This document shows positions 1 to 10,218 of a stretch of DNA of 64,000 nucleotides, piece by piece. The stretch lies in assembly GCF_963662885.1 (NCBI RefSeq), contig NZ_OY760059.1:1116001-1180000 (forward strand). Reading direction: 5' to 3'. The first letter of the stretch is position 1. Every line of letters starts with the position of its first letter. Source of the DNA: an uncultured Pseudodesulfovibrio sp. (GTDB lineage: Bacteria; Desulfobacterota; Desulfovibrionia; Desulfovibrionales; Desulfovibrionaceae). The notes beneath the pieces were generated by a model. That model was not told where the DNA came from, did not search any database, and was given only the letters and a program-made list of their open reading frames with translations. A program made the translations under genes and the position numbers.

Positions 1-188
1 ATTCGTACCTCCTGCCATGGAGTGTTGAACAAGTTTCTTGCCTTTTTTATCGGAGAATATTGGGAAACCTTTAGGGGCCGGATGGGCCCACGGGGCTGTC
101 TTTCGCCCAATAGCTTTATTTTGCTGATCTTCTTCATATAAAGAAATGTATAGTTCAGCCTGTGGGCGCGGTGTGCGCCCCAGGTCGA
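1..188 (-). promoter_or_regulatory. Non-coding left edge with a probable ribosome binding site for an off-window gene
   Basis: No gene fits here. Read on the minus strand, positions 8-13 give AGGAGG with the left window edge 7 bases further on, so a gene probably starts just outside the window, downstream of hemC and in the same direction. A small GC hairpin (159-184, arms GGGCGC/GCGCCC) lies just past the hemC stop. It lacks a T-run, so it is at best a weak terminator. The rest (20-150) is AT-richer than its surroundings, as a promoter region would be, but I cannot pick a clear -35/-10 pair. Confidence 0.35.
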
Positions 189-1121
189 CTACTTGCTTTC
201 CCGGGCGTAGACCTCGTCGAGGATGGCCTTGCCACCCGCTTCGAGAACCTGTCCGGCCAGAATCATGCCCATGTCCCAGGCGTGCTTGACGTTGCCTTCG
301 ACCATGCGCCGGATCGGGCTGGAACCGTCCACATCGGCCACGAATCCGGTCAGACGGAGGGTCTCCCCGTCGATCTCGGACCAGGCCGCGATGGGCACCT
401 GGCAGCCGCCGTCCAGCCCGGTCAGGAAGCCTCGTTCGGCCAGTACCTGATAGCGGGTGTGCTGGTGGTCGAGGAAGGCGAGCAGGTCGCGGACTTCCTG
501 ATTCTCGGAGCGGAACTCGATGCCGAGCGCTCCCTGGGCCACTGCGGGCAGAAAGTCCGGGGGACCGAGGATTTCCATGTGCGGGGCTTCCATGTCCAGT
601 CGCTTCAGTCCGGCCGTGGCCAGGACGATGGCGTCGAACTCGCCGTCGAGCAGCTTCTGCAGCCGGGTGCCGACGTTGCCGCGCAGGGACTCGATGCGCA
701 GGTCCGGGCGCAGTGCCTTGAGCTGGGACTGGCGGCGCAGGGAAGAGGTGCCGACCAACGCGCCCTGGGGCAGGTCCTTGAGCCCGGCGTACTTGACCGA
801 GCACAGGGTGTCGGTGGACTCCTCGCGCTCCGGAATGATGCCGACCTCAAGGCCGTCGGGCAGCTCGGTGGGCACATCCTTCATGGAGTGGACCGCCAGC
901 TGGGCGCGGCCGTCCAGCAGCGCTTCCTCGATTTCCTTGACGAACAGGCCCTTGCCGCCAACCTTGGCCAGCGGCACGTCCAGGATCTTGTCGCCCTTGG
1001 TCTTGATCTTGAGCAGGTCTACGGACAGGCCGGGATGCTCGGCTTCGAGCAGATCCTTGATGTGGTTGGCCTGCCACAGGGCCAGGGCGGAGCCTCGGGT
1101 GGCGATGGTAAGCTTGTTCAT
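189..1121 (-). CDS. hemC: Porphobilinogen deaminase (hydroxymethylbilane synthase)
   Basis: Condenses four porphobilinogen units into hydroxymethylbilane in the cytoplasmic tetrapyrrole pathway, which in sulfate reducers feeds sirohaem, cobamide and haem. The 310-residue length matches the family. Visible landmarks are the N-terminal TRGSALALWQ, the catalytic aspartate in KDVPTE (Asp82), the substrate-binding SSLRRQ stretch near 126-131, and Cys240 in DGGCQVP, which carries the dipyrromethane cofactor. An ATG at 1121 is chosen because the family normally begins a few residues before the TRGS motif; the 42 in-frame codons upstream are alanine/proline/arginine-rich and unlike the family. The zinc-ribbon gene upstream ends 34 bases away on the same strand, so the two may be co-transcribed. 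Confidence 0.97.
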   Translation of the reverse strand: MNKLTIATRGSALALWQANHIKDLLEAEHPGLSVDLLKIKTKGDKILDVPLAKVGGKGLFVKEIEEALLDGRAQLAVHSMKDVPTELPDGLEVGIIPEREESTDTLCSVKYAGLKDLPQGALVGTSSLRRQSQLKALRPDLRIESLRGNVGTRLQKLLDGEFDAIVLATAGLKRLDMEAPHMEILGPPDFLPAVAQGALGIEFRSENQEVRDLLAFLDHQHTRYQVLAERGFLTGLDGGCQVPIAAWSEIDGETLRLTGFVADVDGSSPIRRMVEGNVKHAWDMGMILAGQVLEAGGKAILDEVYARESK

Positions 1122-1155
1122 GCTGTGTGTAACCTTGGTCTGTGAAAGGAAGATG

Positions 1156-1404
1156 CTAGCCGCAGCTGGAGCAGTTGCCGCCGGAACAGCCCGCGCAACC
1201 GGAAGAGGGCGCGCTGGGGGCCGCCGGGCTGGAATCTCCGCCCGCATCGGGCGTGAAACCGCCGACCTTGGACCGGACCGCGCTCATGAGCTTGCCGGTG
1301 TCCGCGGATTGGCATTTGGGGCAGGGGGGACATTCGTCGCGGTCGAAGACGAGTTCCTCGAATTCGTTGCCGCATGCATTGCACTTGTATTCAAAAATGG
1401 GCAT
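1156..1404 (-). CDS. FmdB-family zinc-ribbon protein
   Basis: Small protein (82 residues) of the FmdB/CxxC_CxxC_SSSS putative regulatory family. It opens MPIFEYKC and places two CxxC knuckles at Cys8/Cys11 and Cys28/Cys31, which should bind one zinc ion. The tail is Ala/Pro/Ser-rich and ends in a cysteine-rich stretch (CAGCSGGNCSSCG) that could bind a second metal. The ATG at 1404 is chosen because the family always starts MP-[IL]-[FY]-E-Y. It sits directly upstream of hemC on the same strand. A paralogue with the same CGNEFEELVF core lies at 24294-24497. The cellular role of the family is not settled; the call rests on the motif. Confidence 0.9.
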   Translation of the reverse strand: MPIFEYKCNACGNEFEELVFDRDECPPCPKCQSADTGKLMSAVRSKVGGFTPDAGGDSSPAAPSAPSSGCAGCSGGNCSSCG

Positions 1405-1642
1405 GTCGTGCTCCGAAACGGTGTTGTTATGGACCGGGCGTTCCCGGCAGAGGGTTTCCATAGCTGAAAAGGACCGGACTGGCAACGTCGCCCCCGGCCC
1501 GGACATAAGGTAAGTCCGAACGCAGGTGTGTCCACCCCTGTCCGCAAAATCCGTGCTTTACACCGCGCCCTGCCCCCGGCTAAGGAAAAGGATGCGTAAA
1601 AGTGGGCCGCTTTGGTCCCGTCCAAGCCGTTCCTGAGGGGCC

Positions 1643-2587
1643 ATGAAAGACGAATTTTTTGCTCTGCATCTCGATAACGGAGAAGAATCCCTGGCCGGGC
1701 CGTCCGGTCGGGCCTTCATGGCTCACGGTCTGGTCCGCTGCGTTTTTTCCGCCGCCACCCGGGTCAAGATGGGCATGGGATCGAACCGCCGCACCCATCA
1801 GAGCCTGGCCTACCGCTTCGTGGAACAGACCGGCGACGACGACTTCGTCAGCCGCCTGCTCAGCGACCGCCATCTGCCCATTGGCGAGGCCGAGCTTATC
1901 ACTCTGGACGATCTGATCGCGGACTACTCCCCTGAACTGGCCTACTTCGAGGAGCAGGCGATCCCGGCCATGCTGGACCGCGGCACGCCCGAGGACGCTC
2001 TGGCCTCCGCATTGGACGAGCGCGTGTACAACGGCCTGTTCGGCCTGGGGCTGATCTATCTGGAAAAAGGCGAACCCGGCCGGGCCGCCAGCCTGTTCAA
2101 CGACCTCGCGCGCAGCGGGGTTGCGTTCGAGGGCCGGGACCAGTTTCTGTTCAATGACCTGGGCATCATCCTGCGCAAGTGCGGGCTGTTCGATCTGGCC
2201 ATCGCCTTTTTTCTGCGCGCCCTGGAATATGTGCAGGATGACGAGAACCTCTTCTACAACCTGGCCCGCGCCCACTACGAGAACAACGACTGGACACGTT
2301 CCCTGGACTATCTGATCCAGTCCCACAAGTTCAATCCCGCCCTGACCGTGACCAACGATCTGCTCGAACTCATGGTCGGTCTGGAAGGTGACGAACGTCT
2401 GCTCGCCCGCTACGACAAGCCGCCCGTTCCTCCGGCCGTGGCCGCCCGCGCCCGCCAGCTTCTGGCCGCCGGGTCCGGCAGGCTCAAGCTTGACGACACC
2501 CTTGTGGGCCGTCCCGTGGAACCCGGTCGCGCCCGGTCCGGCGGGGTCGGCTACGTTGAGCTGAAGCGGCATGGGGGCGAGGAATAG
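1643..2587 (+). CDS. TPR-repeat protein, first of a tandem pair
   Basis: A 314-residue soluble protein with no signal peptide or membrane span. Residues 30-105 form a distinctive N-terminal domain ending in an acidic/aromatic stretch (LIADYSPELAYFEE). Tetratricopeptide-type helical hairpins follow at about 130-160, 170-200 and 203-235. The region then closes with RYDKPPVP, shared word for word with the paralogue at 2900-3871. The start has a GAGGGG ribosome site just upstream. TPR arrays usually serve as protein-protein scaffolds, and no enzymatic motif is visible. The adjacent paralogue points to a local duplication. The partner protein and process are unknown. Confidence 0.8.
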   Translation: MKDEFFALHLDNGEESLAGPSGRAFMAHGLVRCVFSAATRVKMGMGSNRRTHQSLAYRFVEQTGDDDFVSRLLSDRHLPIGEAELITLDDLIADYSPELAYFEEQAIPAMLDRGTPEDALASALDERVYNGLFGLGLIYLEKGEPGRAASLFNDLARSGVAFEGRDQFLFNDLGIILRKCGLFDLAIAFFLRALEYVQDDENLFYNLARAHYENNDWTRSLDYLIQSHKFNPALTVTNDLLELMVGLEGDERLLARYDKPPVPPAVAARARQLLAAGSGRLKLDDTLVGRPVEPGRARSGGVGYVELKRHGGEE

Positions 2588-2724
2588 CCCGTTTTCTCCG
2601 GGGTGTTTCCTTCCCTCCTGCGGTGAACGGCTCGGCGCCGTTTGCCTTCCTTTCATCGGATTTCCCACTAAAGCCTTTCCCGTCTCAAACCGATAAGAAT
2701 CGGGAATACGGGGTGGAATAAGGT

Positions 2725-2899
2725 GTCCGGTCGTGGCCGGACGAACTTCCACACAACGCGCCGGGTAGCTTGCGGGAGCCCACCGGAAGGCGCAGGGGGA
2801 AATGCCATGCCCGGTATCGACATGGACCGGTTCGCGCGCGGGGAAAGCGCGGGCCGGATAGCCGGACCGGGCATGGGCTATCCCTGCATAGGGTGACCG
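2725..2899 (+). promoter_or_regulatory. Structured leader upstream of the second TPR gene, with an in-frame mini-ORF
   Basis: Three GC-rich hairpins are stacked here: 2725-2742 (GTCCGG/CCGGAC), 2758-2793 (GCGCC/GGCGC, with an inner GGG/CCC pair) and 2804-2878, whose 12-bp outer arms pair GCCATGCCCGGT with its complement (one bulge). A 29-codon ORF runs 2807-2896, in the same frame as the TPR gene, and stops at a TGA four bases before the ATG at 2900. The arrangement suggests RNA-level control such as a riboswitch, leader peptide or attenuator. It does not match the conserved cores of cyclic-di-GMP, cobalamin, TPP or FMN riboswitches as I know them. Confidence 0.4.
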
Positions 2900-3871
2900 A
2901 TGAACAAGAATACGCTCGTTTCGATTGACGGCAAAAGCCGCGCTGGCCGTGCCTCCCAGGGGTGCACAGGTCCGATCTGCTGCATCTTCTCCACTTCGAA
3001 ATCCAGGAATCCGGGCCGGGGGACCACCCTACGGGGCCAGGGTCGCGTCCATTACTGGCTGGTGCGTCAGGCGGGCGAGGACGGCTACGCCGTGCGCGGC
3101 GTGGACGGCGACTACCTGCCCTTTGGGGAGGAATCCCTGATCTCCGGCGACGAACTTCTGGCGCACTACACGCCCGAGGTGGCCGTGTTCGAGGAGCGCA
3201 TGCTTCCCTCGGCCCGACGGCGCAACTATCAGCTTGTGGGCACCAACCGCGAGCAGGGGTACCGGCGCTCTCTGCTGGCCATCGACGAACCCAATGTGCG
3301 CGGCCTGTTCGAACTCGGCCAGGAGTACATCCTGGCCCGGCGCATGGCCAAGGGCCGCGCTCTTCTTGGTGAGTTGATGCGGGTCAAGACCCCGTTTCCG
3401 GGCAAGGATCAGTACCTGTTCAACGAGTTCGGCATCGCCCTGCGCAAGATCGGCTATTTCGACGGCGCGGTCATCTGTTACCGCCGCGCCCTCAAATACA
3501 CCGAACGGGACGACCATTTGCTCTACAACCTCGCCCGCGCCTACTACGAACAGGGCCAGTGGTGGGACTGCATGGAAATGCTCACCCGTTGTTTCGCGCT
3601 CAACCCCGAACTCCCGGTGGCCCGTGATCTGGTCATCCTTATCAATGCGCTGGCCGAAAATCCGGCCCTGCGCCGTCGCTACGACAAGCCGCCCGTGCCT
3701 GAAGGCGTGGCCCGCCGCGCCGCTCTGCTCGACGAAAGCGTGTTCACCACCGACGATGAGGCCCGAAGCCGCGCGCGTGGCCGTACCATGCGCGACGAGG
3801 CCCGGGCCGTGCTCGACAAGCGCCGCGACAAGGGACTCTGGCTGCCCGGCAGGGATGTCGCAGGGATGTAG
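2900..3871 (+). CDS. TPR-repeat protein, second of a tandem pair
   Basis: Paralogue of the gene at 1643-2587 (323 residues). The shared segments are the IFS/VFS block near residue 29, the LxAHYTPEVAVFEER block at 87-100, TPR hairpins at about 134-165, 173-200 and 207-237, and the closing RYDKPPVP. The N-terminus differs: it is basic and cysteine-rich (GCTGPICC at 21-28), and the C-terminal 40 residues are strongly basic, unlike the first copy. The ATG at 2900 has AGGG six bases upstream. It probably acts as a scaffold or adaptor; the charge difference suggests the duplicates have diverged in binding partner. It is separated from the first copy by the structured leader. Confidence 0.8.
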   Translation: MNKNTLVSIDGKSRAGRASQGCTGPICCIFSTSKSRNPGRGTTLRGQGRVHYWLVRQAGEDGYAVRGVDGDYLPFGEESLISGDELLAHYTPEVAVFEERMLPSARRRNYQLVGTNREQGYRRSLLAIDEPNVRGLFELGQEYILARRMAKGRALLGELMRVKTPFPGKDQYLFNEFGIALRKIGYFDGAVICYRRALKYTERDDHLLYNLARAYYEQGQWWDCMEMLTRCFALNPELPVARDLVILINALAENPALRRRYDKPPVPEGVARRAALLDESVFTTDDEARSRARGRTMRDEARAVLDKRRDKGLWLPGRDVAGM

Positions 3872-3883
3872 CGTGGGCGGCGC

Positions 3884-4004
3884 GGCTTTCGAGAGTGGCG
3901 CATCTGCACATTTTTTCCAGGGGGCTTTCATCCTCACGTAGACGGCTACGCTGCGGTGAAATCCCCCTGGAAGAAAATGCACAGCTACACCACTCTCGAA
4001 AGCC
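3884..4004. repeat. 121-nt near-perfect inverted repeat (58-bp stem, 4-nt loop)
   Basis: The left arm (3884-3941) and right arm (3946-4004) are imperfect reverse complements over their whole length, around a 4-base loop (ACGG at 3942-3945). The outer 15 bp are identical (GGCTTTCGAGAGTGG) and the inner segments hold a conserved CCAGGGGG block. About a dozen mismatches and one indel are present, several of them A-T/G-C transitions compatible with G-U pairing in RNA. It starts 12 bases after the second TPR gene stops. It is too long for a simple terminator and has no T-run, so a non-autonomous mobile palindrome (MITE-like) or a processed RNA hairpin is more likely. Confidence 0.85.
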
Positions 4005-4285
4005 TTGGTCCTTCTGCTGCGGGGGAAGATTCGTTGTCGGGTGCTGTGCACCCGAATCACTCCATGTGAAGAGGTGCTTGGAAAACCCTGCTTGATGTAT
4101 GAGCGGGGCTTTGGTCGTTCTCTCTGGGGGGTAAATTCCAAGAGATAGGGTACGGAGACCGGCTTGGTGTCAAGGCGGGTATTATGTTTTTTACGGCTCG
4201 ACACCCCGGGTTGAGGGGGCGTATCCAGTTCCTATCGATTGTCCCGCTTCTGTGTGGGATGTGCCCCGTAACATAAGGAGAATTT
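4005..4285 (+). other. Intergenic stretch before the secreted amidase
   Basis: About 280 bases with no convincing gene. A small hairpin (about 4037-4051, GGGTGC/GCACCC) is present. The last 20 bases hold AAGGAG, the ribosome site for the gene at 4286. No clear sigma-70 or sigma-54 promoter could be picked. Confidence 0.4.
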
Positions 4286-5362
4286 ATGCTATACCGAGTG
4301 GTTATACTTTTGTTGGCCTTGTTGCTGGTGGCAGCGCCGGCCATGGCCTGCACGGACTTCGTGGTCAAGGCCGAGGACGGCACCGTCGTGGGCGGCCGGT
4401 CCATGGACTTCGGCATCAACGATCAGGCCAAGGTGACCGTTTATCCCCGAGGGAAAAAGTGGGCTTCGGATGCTCCCAACCAGAAGAAGGGGATGCAGTG
4501 GGAACAGCGCCTCGGTTTCGTGGCCTTTTCCATCCTCGGCATGGAGGCTTCCACCGACGGGATGAACGAGAAGGGGCTGTCCGCCAAGGTGCTGTGGCTG
4601 CCTTCTGTCGGATATCAGTCCGTACCCAAAGGGAGCGAGGCCAAGGCTCTGGACGTGACCCTGGTGCCGGACTGGATTCTCGGCACCTTCCAGACCGTGG
4701 CCGAGGTCAAGAAGGCATTGCCCGGCGTATTCGTCTGGGGCAAGGAACTGGCCGGACTGGGTGGTATCCCGGTGCTGCATCTGGCGGTGCACGATGCGCA
4801 GGGCAACAGCATGGTGGCAGAGTGGATCGACGGGAAGCTGAACATCTACGACAATCCGCTGGGTGTCATGACCAACGAGCCGCCCCTGCCGGGCCACTGG
4901 GCCAACATGCGCAACTACGTCAATCTTTCAAATGAGATGCAGCCCGCGCTGGAGATCAATGGCGCGACCTTCAAGGGCACGGGTAACGGCTCCGGGCTGC
5001 TTGGCCTGCCGGGCGATTGCACGCCGCCGTCCCGTTTCGTGCGCGCCGCCGTGCTGGGCAAGTTCGCCTACCAGCCCAAGAACGCCGAGGAGGCCGTGGT
5101 CTTCGCCCGGCACCTGCTCAACCAAGTGGACGTCATGACGGGTGTCAGCCGCGAGAAGACGCCCAACGGCGAAGTGGCCGACTACACGCAGTGGACGACC
5201 ATCGAGGATTTGACCAACCGGGTGCTCTACTTCGCCGACTACGGCGACCAGACCCTGCGGGCCGTCGACCTCAAGAAGATCGACTTCACCCGTTCGGACT
5301 ACGAACCCGTCCCGGTGGCCGCGCCCTCGGGCAACGCGATCAAGGACGTGACCCCGCGCTAA
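4286..5362 (+). CDS. Secreted linear-amide C-N hydrolase, choloylglycine hydrolase family
   Basis: Ntn-hydrolase of the bile-salt hydrolase/penicillin V acylase superfamily, which cleaves linear amide bonds. The 358-residue precursor begins with a clear signal peptide (hydrophobic 5-18, then PAMA) whose cleavage would expose Cys22 of AMACTDFVV as the N-terminal nucleophile, the family's catalytic arrangement. GGRSMDF follows at 36-42, where the family's conserved Arg and Asp fall, and NEKGL appears in the expected place. AAGGAG precedes the ATG. Location should be periplasmic or extracellular. The gene stands alone and converges on lon. The true substrate (N-acyl homoserine lactone, penicillin-type amide or other) cannot be read from sequence. 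Confidence 0.88.
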   Translation: MLYRVVILLLALLLVAAPAMACTDFVVKAEDGTVVGGRSMDFGINDQAKVTVYPRGKKWASDAPNQKKGMQWEQRLGFVAFSILGMEASTDGMNEKGLSAKVLWLPSVGYQSVPKGSEAKALDVTLVPDWILGTFQTVAEVKKALPGVFVWGKELAGLGGIPVLHLAVHDAQGNSMVAEWIDGKLNIYDNPLGVMTNEPPLPGHWANMRNYVNLSNEMQPALEINGATFKGTGNGSGLLGLPGDCTPPSRFVRAAVLGKFAYQPKNAEEAVVFARHLLNQVDVMTGVSREKTPNGEVADYTQWTTIEDLTNRVLYFADYGDQTLRAVDLKKIDFTRSDYEPVPVAAPSGNAIKDVTPR

Positions 5363-5382
5363 GGCGTGGCAAGCGACAAAAG

Positions 5383-5416
5383 AAAAGGCCCGGACCATTA
5401 TGGTCCGGGCCTTTTT
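5383..5416. terminator. Bidirectional intrinsic terminator between the amidase and lon
   Basis: Perfect 14-bp stem (AAAGGCCCGGACCA and complement) with a TTA loop, T-run on the plus side and matching A-run on the other. It lies between convergent genes and can serve both. Confidence 0.9.
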
Positions 5417-5436
5417 CATTGGTATCTGTTCGTCGG

Positions 5437-7953
<2,517 letters not shown>

Positions 7954-7995
7954 TTGGGTATCCTCTGATTTGTGTGCAAACAGATGGTGTTACCT

Positions 7996-8023
7996 TACAT
8001 ATATCGTCAAACTGAGTTGGCAA
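7996..8023 (-). promoter_or_regulatory. Candidate sigma-70-type promoter of lon
   Basis: On the minus strand TTGCCA (8018-8023) is followed 16 bases later by TATGTA (7996-8001), about 40 bases upstream of the lon start in an AT-rich patch. The match is partial; a heat-shock promoter would look different (CTTGAA/CCCCAT) and was not seen. Confidence 0.4.
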
Positions 8024-8246
8024 GTCCATTATTATGGTAAAATGTTATTGTCGAAAAATGCCTGTGGAGTCAGAGGGCCGGCTCCGGCACTTCCCGGACA
8101 TTTTGCATGCTTTCGGCTGAGGCGTGCGGGCGTGCAACGGCGCGGGGTATGGAGACGGAACACTCCGTCCTGCTACCGCTGCCTCTGTGAAGCGGCACCG
8201 TAAAGTTCAAGAGAAAAGGGAGGATGGGAGCAGTGGTGTCGCTTCG
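8024..8246. other. Intergenic stretch between lon and the acylphosphatase
   Basis: About 220 bases without a credible gene or recognised RNA. Short GC palindromes occur (GCCGG CTCC GGC-type near 8080), but no T-run terminator follows the acylphosphatase stop on the minus strand. Confidence 0.3.
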
Positions 8247-8519
8247 TCAGCGGCGTACCGAGAAATCGGCCAGAAGAGTGTCGGCGTCGGTGCGACGGGA
8301 TTCGATGGCGGTGACGCGGGCAAGGGACGGCCCTTGCCAGAGCCGGGTTTCGAGGTGGTCGAGCTGTTGTTCGTTGCCCTGGGCCAAAACTTCCACGGCC
8401 CCGTCAGGCAGATTGCGTACCCAGCCGGTGACACCGAGTGAACGGGCGGTTTCGCGTGTCCAGCCACGGAACCAGACGCCCTGCACCCTGCCTCGGATGA
8501 TGGCGGACATCTCTTGCAT
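8247..8519 (-). CDS. Acylphosphatase
   Basis: Hydrolyses acyl-phosphates such as carbamoyl- or acetyl-phosphate. This 90-residue protein has the family signature RVQGVWFRGW at 11-20, including catalytic Arg18, and GWVRNLPDG at 32-40 with catalytic Asn36; only the single ferredoxin-like domain is present. The start at 8519 overlaps the radC stop by one base (TGATG), so translation is probably coupled; a second in-frame ATG three codons on (8510) is equally family-like. It is the last gene of the lptE-holA-radC series. The physiological substrate is uncertain, as for most bacterial acylphosphatases. Confidence 0.92.
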   Translation of the reverse strand: MQEMSAIIRGRVQGVWFRGWTRETARSLGVTGWVRNLPDGAVEVLAQGNEQQLDHLETRLWQGPSLARVTAIESRRTDADTLLADFSVRR

Positions 8520-9214
8520 CAGAGCCTCCCGAATTCGTTGAAGCTGTAGTAGTCGTGGTCGGTGACGATGATATGGTCGCGCACGGCAATGTCGAGACTG
8601 GCGCATGCCTCGGCCACCTTGCCCGTCAGCAGGATGTCTTCGGATGACGGGTCGCTGCCGCCGCCGGGGTGGTTGTGGACGAGGATGATGTTGGTGGCTT
8701 CCAGGCGCAGGGCCGCGGCCGCTATTTCGCGGGGGAAGATGGCCGTCGCGTTGGTGGTGCCCCTGCTCATCTGTTCCCAGCTGATGATCCGGTTCTTGGT
8801 GTCCATGAAGACCGCCCAGAACTCCTCGGTGTCCTTGTGCCCGAGCCGGGCCATGGCCGCCCGGGCCAGGGTGTCCGGATCGCTGACGGTCTGGCCGCGC
8901 CGGGCGTCGGCTTCGCCCAATCGGGCGTAGAGCTCCTGAATCAGCGTCCACTGGCTCTGGGTGGCGGGGCCGAGCCCCTTGATCCCGTCGAGCTGTTCGG
9001 GCCGGGCCAGAACGGCTTCCTTGAGCGAACCGAAGCGGTCTATGAGGGCTTTGGCCAGCGGTTTGGTGTCGCGCCGGGGCACGGTCAGGGCCAGGAGCAG
9101 TTCAAGAATTTCGTAGTCGGCCAGCCCGCGCGGGTTGTCCGCGAGCCGGGCCTTGAGGCGCTGGCGGTGGCCGACGTAGTGGGGCGCGTTCTCGGACTGG
9201 GCGGTCATGGTCAA
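8519..9214 (-). CDS. radC: RadC family protein (JAB/MPN domain)
   Basis: A 231-residue RadC homologue. An N-terminal helix-hairpin-helix-like segment (LDGIKGLGPA, about 75-84) is followed by the JAB metal-binding domain with HNHPGG at 180-185 (His180, His182) and Asp193 completing the HxHx10D zinc site. The family was once linked to DNA repair, but that link was withdrawn and the activity is unsettled; the motif suggests a metal-dependent hydrolase acting near DNA. It overlaps holA by 4 bases upstream and the acylphosphatase by 1 base downstream, so all three are translated from one transcript. Confidence 0.93.
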   Translation of the reverse strand: MTMTAQSENAPHYVGHRQRLKARLADNPRGLADYEILELLLALTVPRRDTKPLAKALIDRFGSLKEAVLARPEQLDGIKGLGPATQSQWTLIQELYARLGEADARRGQTVSDPDTLARAAMARLGHKDTEEFWAVFMDTKNRIISWEQMSRGTTNATAIFPREIAAAALRLEATNIILVHNHPGGGSDPSSEDILLTGKVAEACASLDIAVRDHIIVTDHDYYSFNEFGRL

Positions 9215-10206
9215 TACCGCCTGGACTGGGCCTTGGGCTGGAACAGGTCGATGAGTCCGGCCATGAGCATGTCCAGGGCCTCTTCATACTTGCGCTCGCC
9301 GGTCTTGAGGGACAGCTCGGCCTCCATTGCCAGGTCGATCATCCGGGCGATGCCGCGCGCTCCCAGCCGCTTGGCCAGGGGGGTCTTCTTCTTGAGCATG
9401 AACGGGCTGCCCGCTGCCTTGCCGCCATGGGCCAGCAACCAGTACATGCGCGCCTGGCTGGCCAGGAAGCCGATCAGGTTGAAGAGCATCTGGTCCTTGG
9501 CTGACTTGGAATGGTCGTCGATGACCCGTTTCCAGACCGAAGCCTCGGCACCGGGCTGGGCCAGGGCGTCCATCAGGTCGAAAAAGGGCATCTCGCCGGT
9601 TCGGGCTACCAGGGAAATGTGTTCCTTGCGCACAACCTTTTCGTCGCCCGCTGCCAGTTCGATCTTGTCCAGCTCCAGCCGGGCGGCCACGGCGTCGGTG
9701 GGCAGGGCCATGGTCAGGGCCTGCCCAGCGCCCGGCTCGAAAGTCAACCCGTTCCGGGCGGCCCATCCCTTGACGAAGTCGGTCAGGGACCGCTGGTCCA
9801 GGCCGGGGGATTCCCATACCCAGCCTGCGTCCCGCGCCTTTTTGTAGAGGGCTCGCCGGGAGAGCGCCGGGGGGATCGGGGCCTTCTTGCCCTTCCATTC
9901 ACCCTCGAGGCAGAAGATCGGATAGATGTCGCTGCCCAGTCCCTTGACCGCGGCGTCGAGCTTGTCCCACTGGTCCGCCTTGAGCGCGTGCGCCCTGCGG
10001 ACGACCAGAGCCTTGGGTTCGGCGAAGAGCGACTTGATGGTCAGATCGGTCCAGAAGGTCTGGGGCAGAGGGTCGTCATCGTCCCCCCAGAACGGCTTGA
10101 TCTCCCAGCCGTTCTGGCCGGAGCTTTTGAGTCGTTCGTCCACCTGATTCTTGATCAGCTGGGGATCGGGGCAGATGAGAAAAAGATATTTGGGGCGGTT
10201 GGCCAT
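9211..10206 (-). CDS. holA: DNA polymerase III delta subunit
   Basis: Clamp-loader delta subunit, which opens the beta sliding clamp during replication. The 331-residue length fits the family, as do the N-terminal LFLICPDPQLIKNQVDERL region, the alternating helices of the AAA+-like fold without an intact Walker A (delta does not hydrolyse ATP), and the C-terminal helical collar domain beginning near residue 215 (FFDLMDAL). Sequence conservation is modest, as usual for delta; the lptE-holA neighbourhood, conserved in many proteobacteria, strengthens the call. It starts 12 bases after lptE and overlaps radC by 4 bases. Confidence 0.88.
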   Translation of the reverse strand: MANRPKYLFLICPDPQLIKNQVDERLKSSGQNGWEIKPFWGDDDDPLPQTFWTDLTIKSLFAEPKALVVRRAHALKADQWDKLDAAVKGLGSDIYPIFCLEGEWKGKKAPIPPALSRRALYKKARDAGWVWESPGLDQRSLTDFVKGWAARNGLTFEPGAGQALTMALPTDAVAARLELDKIELAAGDEKVVRKEHISLVARTGEMPFFDLMDALAQPGAEASVWKRVIDDHSKSAKDQMLFNLIGFLASQARMYWLLAHGGKAAGSPFMLKKKTPLAKRLGARGIARMIDLAMEAELSLKTGERKYEEALDMLMAGLIDLFQPKAQSRRY

Positions 10207-10218
10207 GGTCTTTCCGGG

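Noticed and set aside
2894..2896. Selenocysteine codon joining the mini-ORF to the second TPR protein
   Set aside because: No SECIS-like hairpin follows, and the downstream ATG has its own ribosome site; mentioned only as a possibility to test.
2725..2899. Cyclic-di-GMP or cobalamin riboswitch ahead of the second TPR gene
   Set aside because: The fold is suggestive, but the invariant core sequences of those classes are missing; kept only as an unassigned structured leader.
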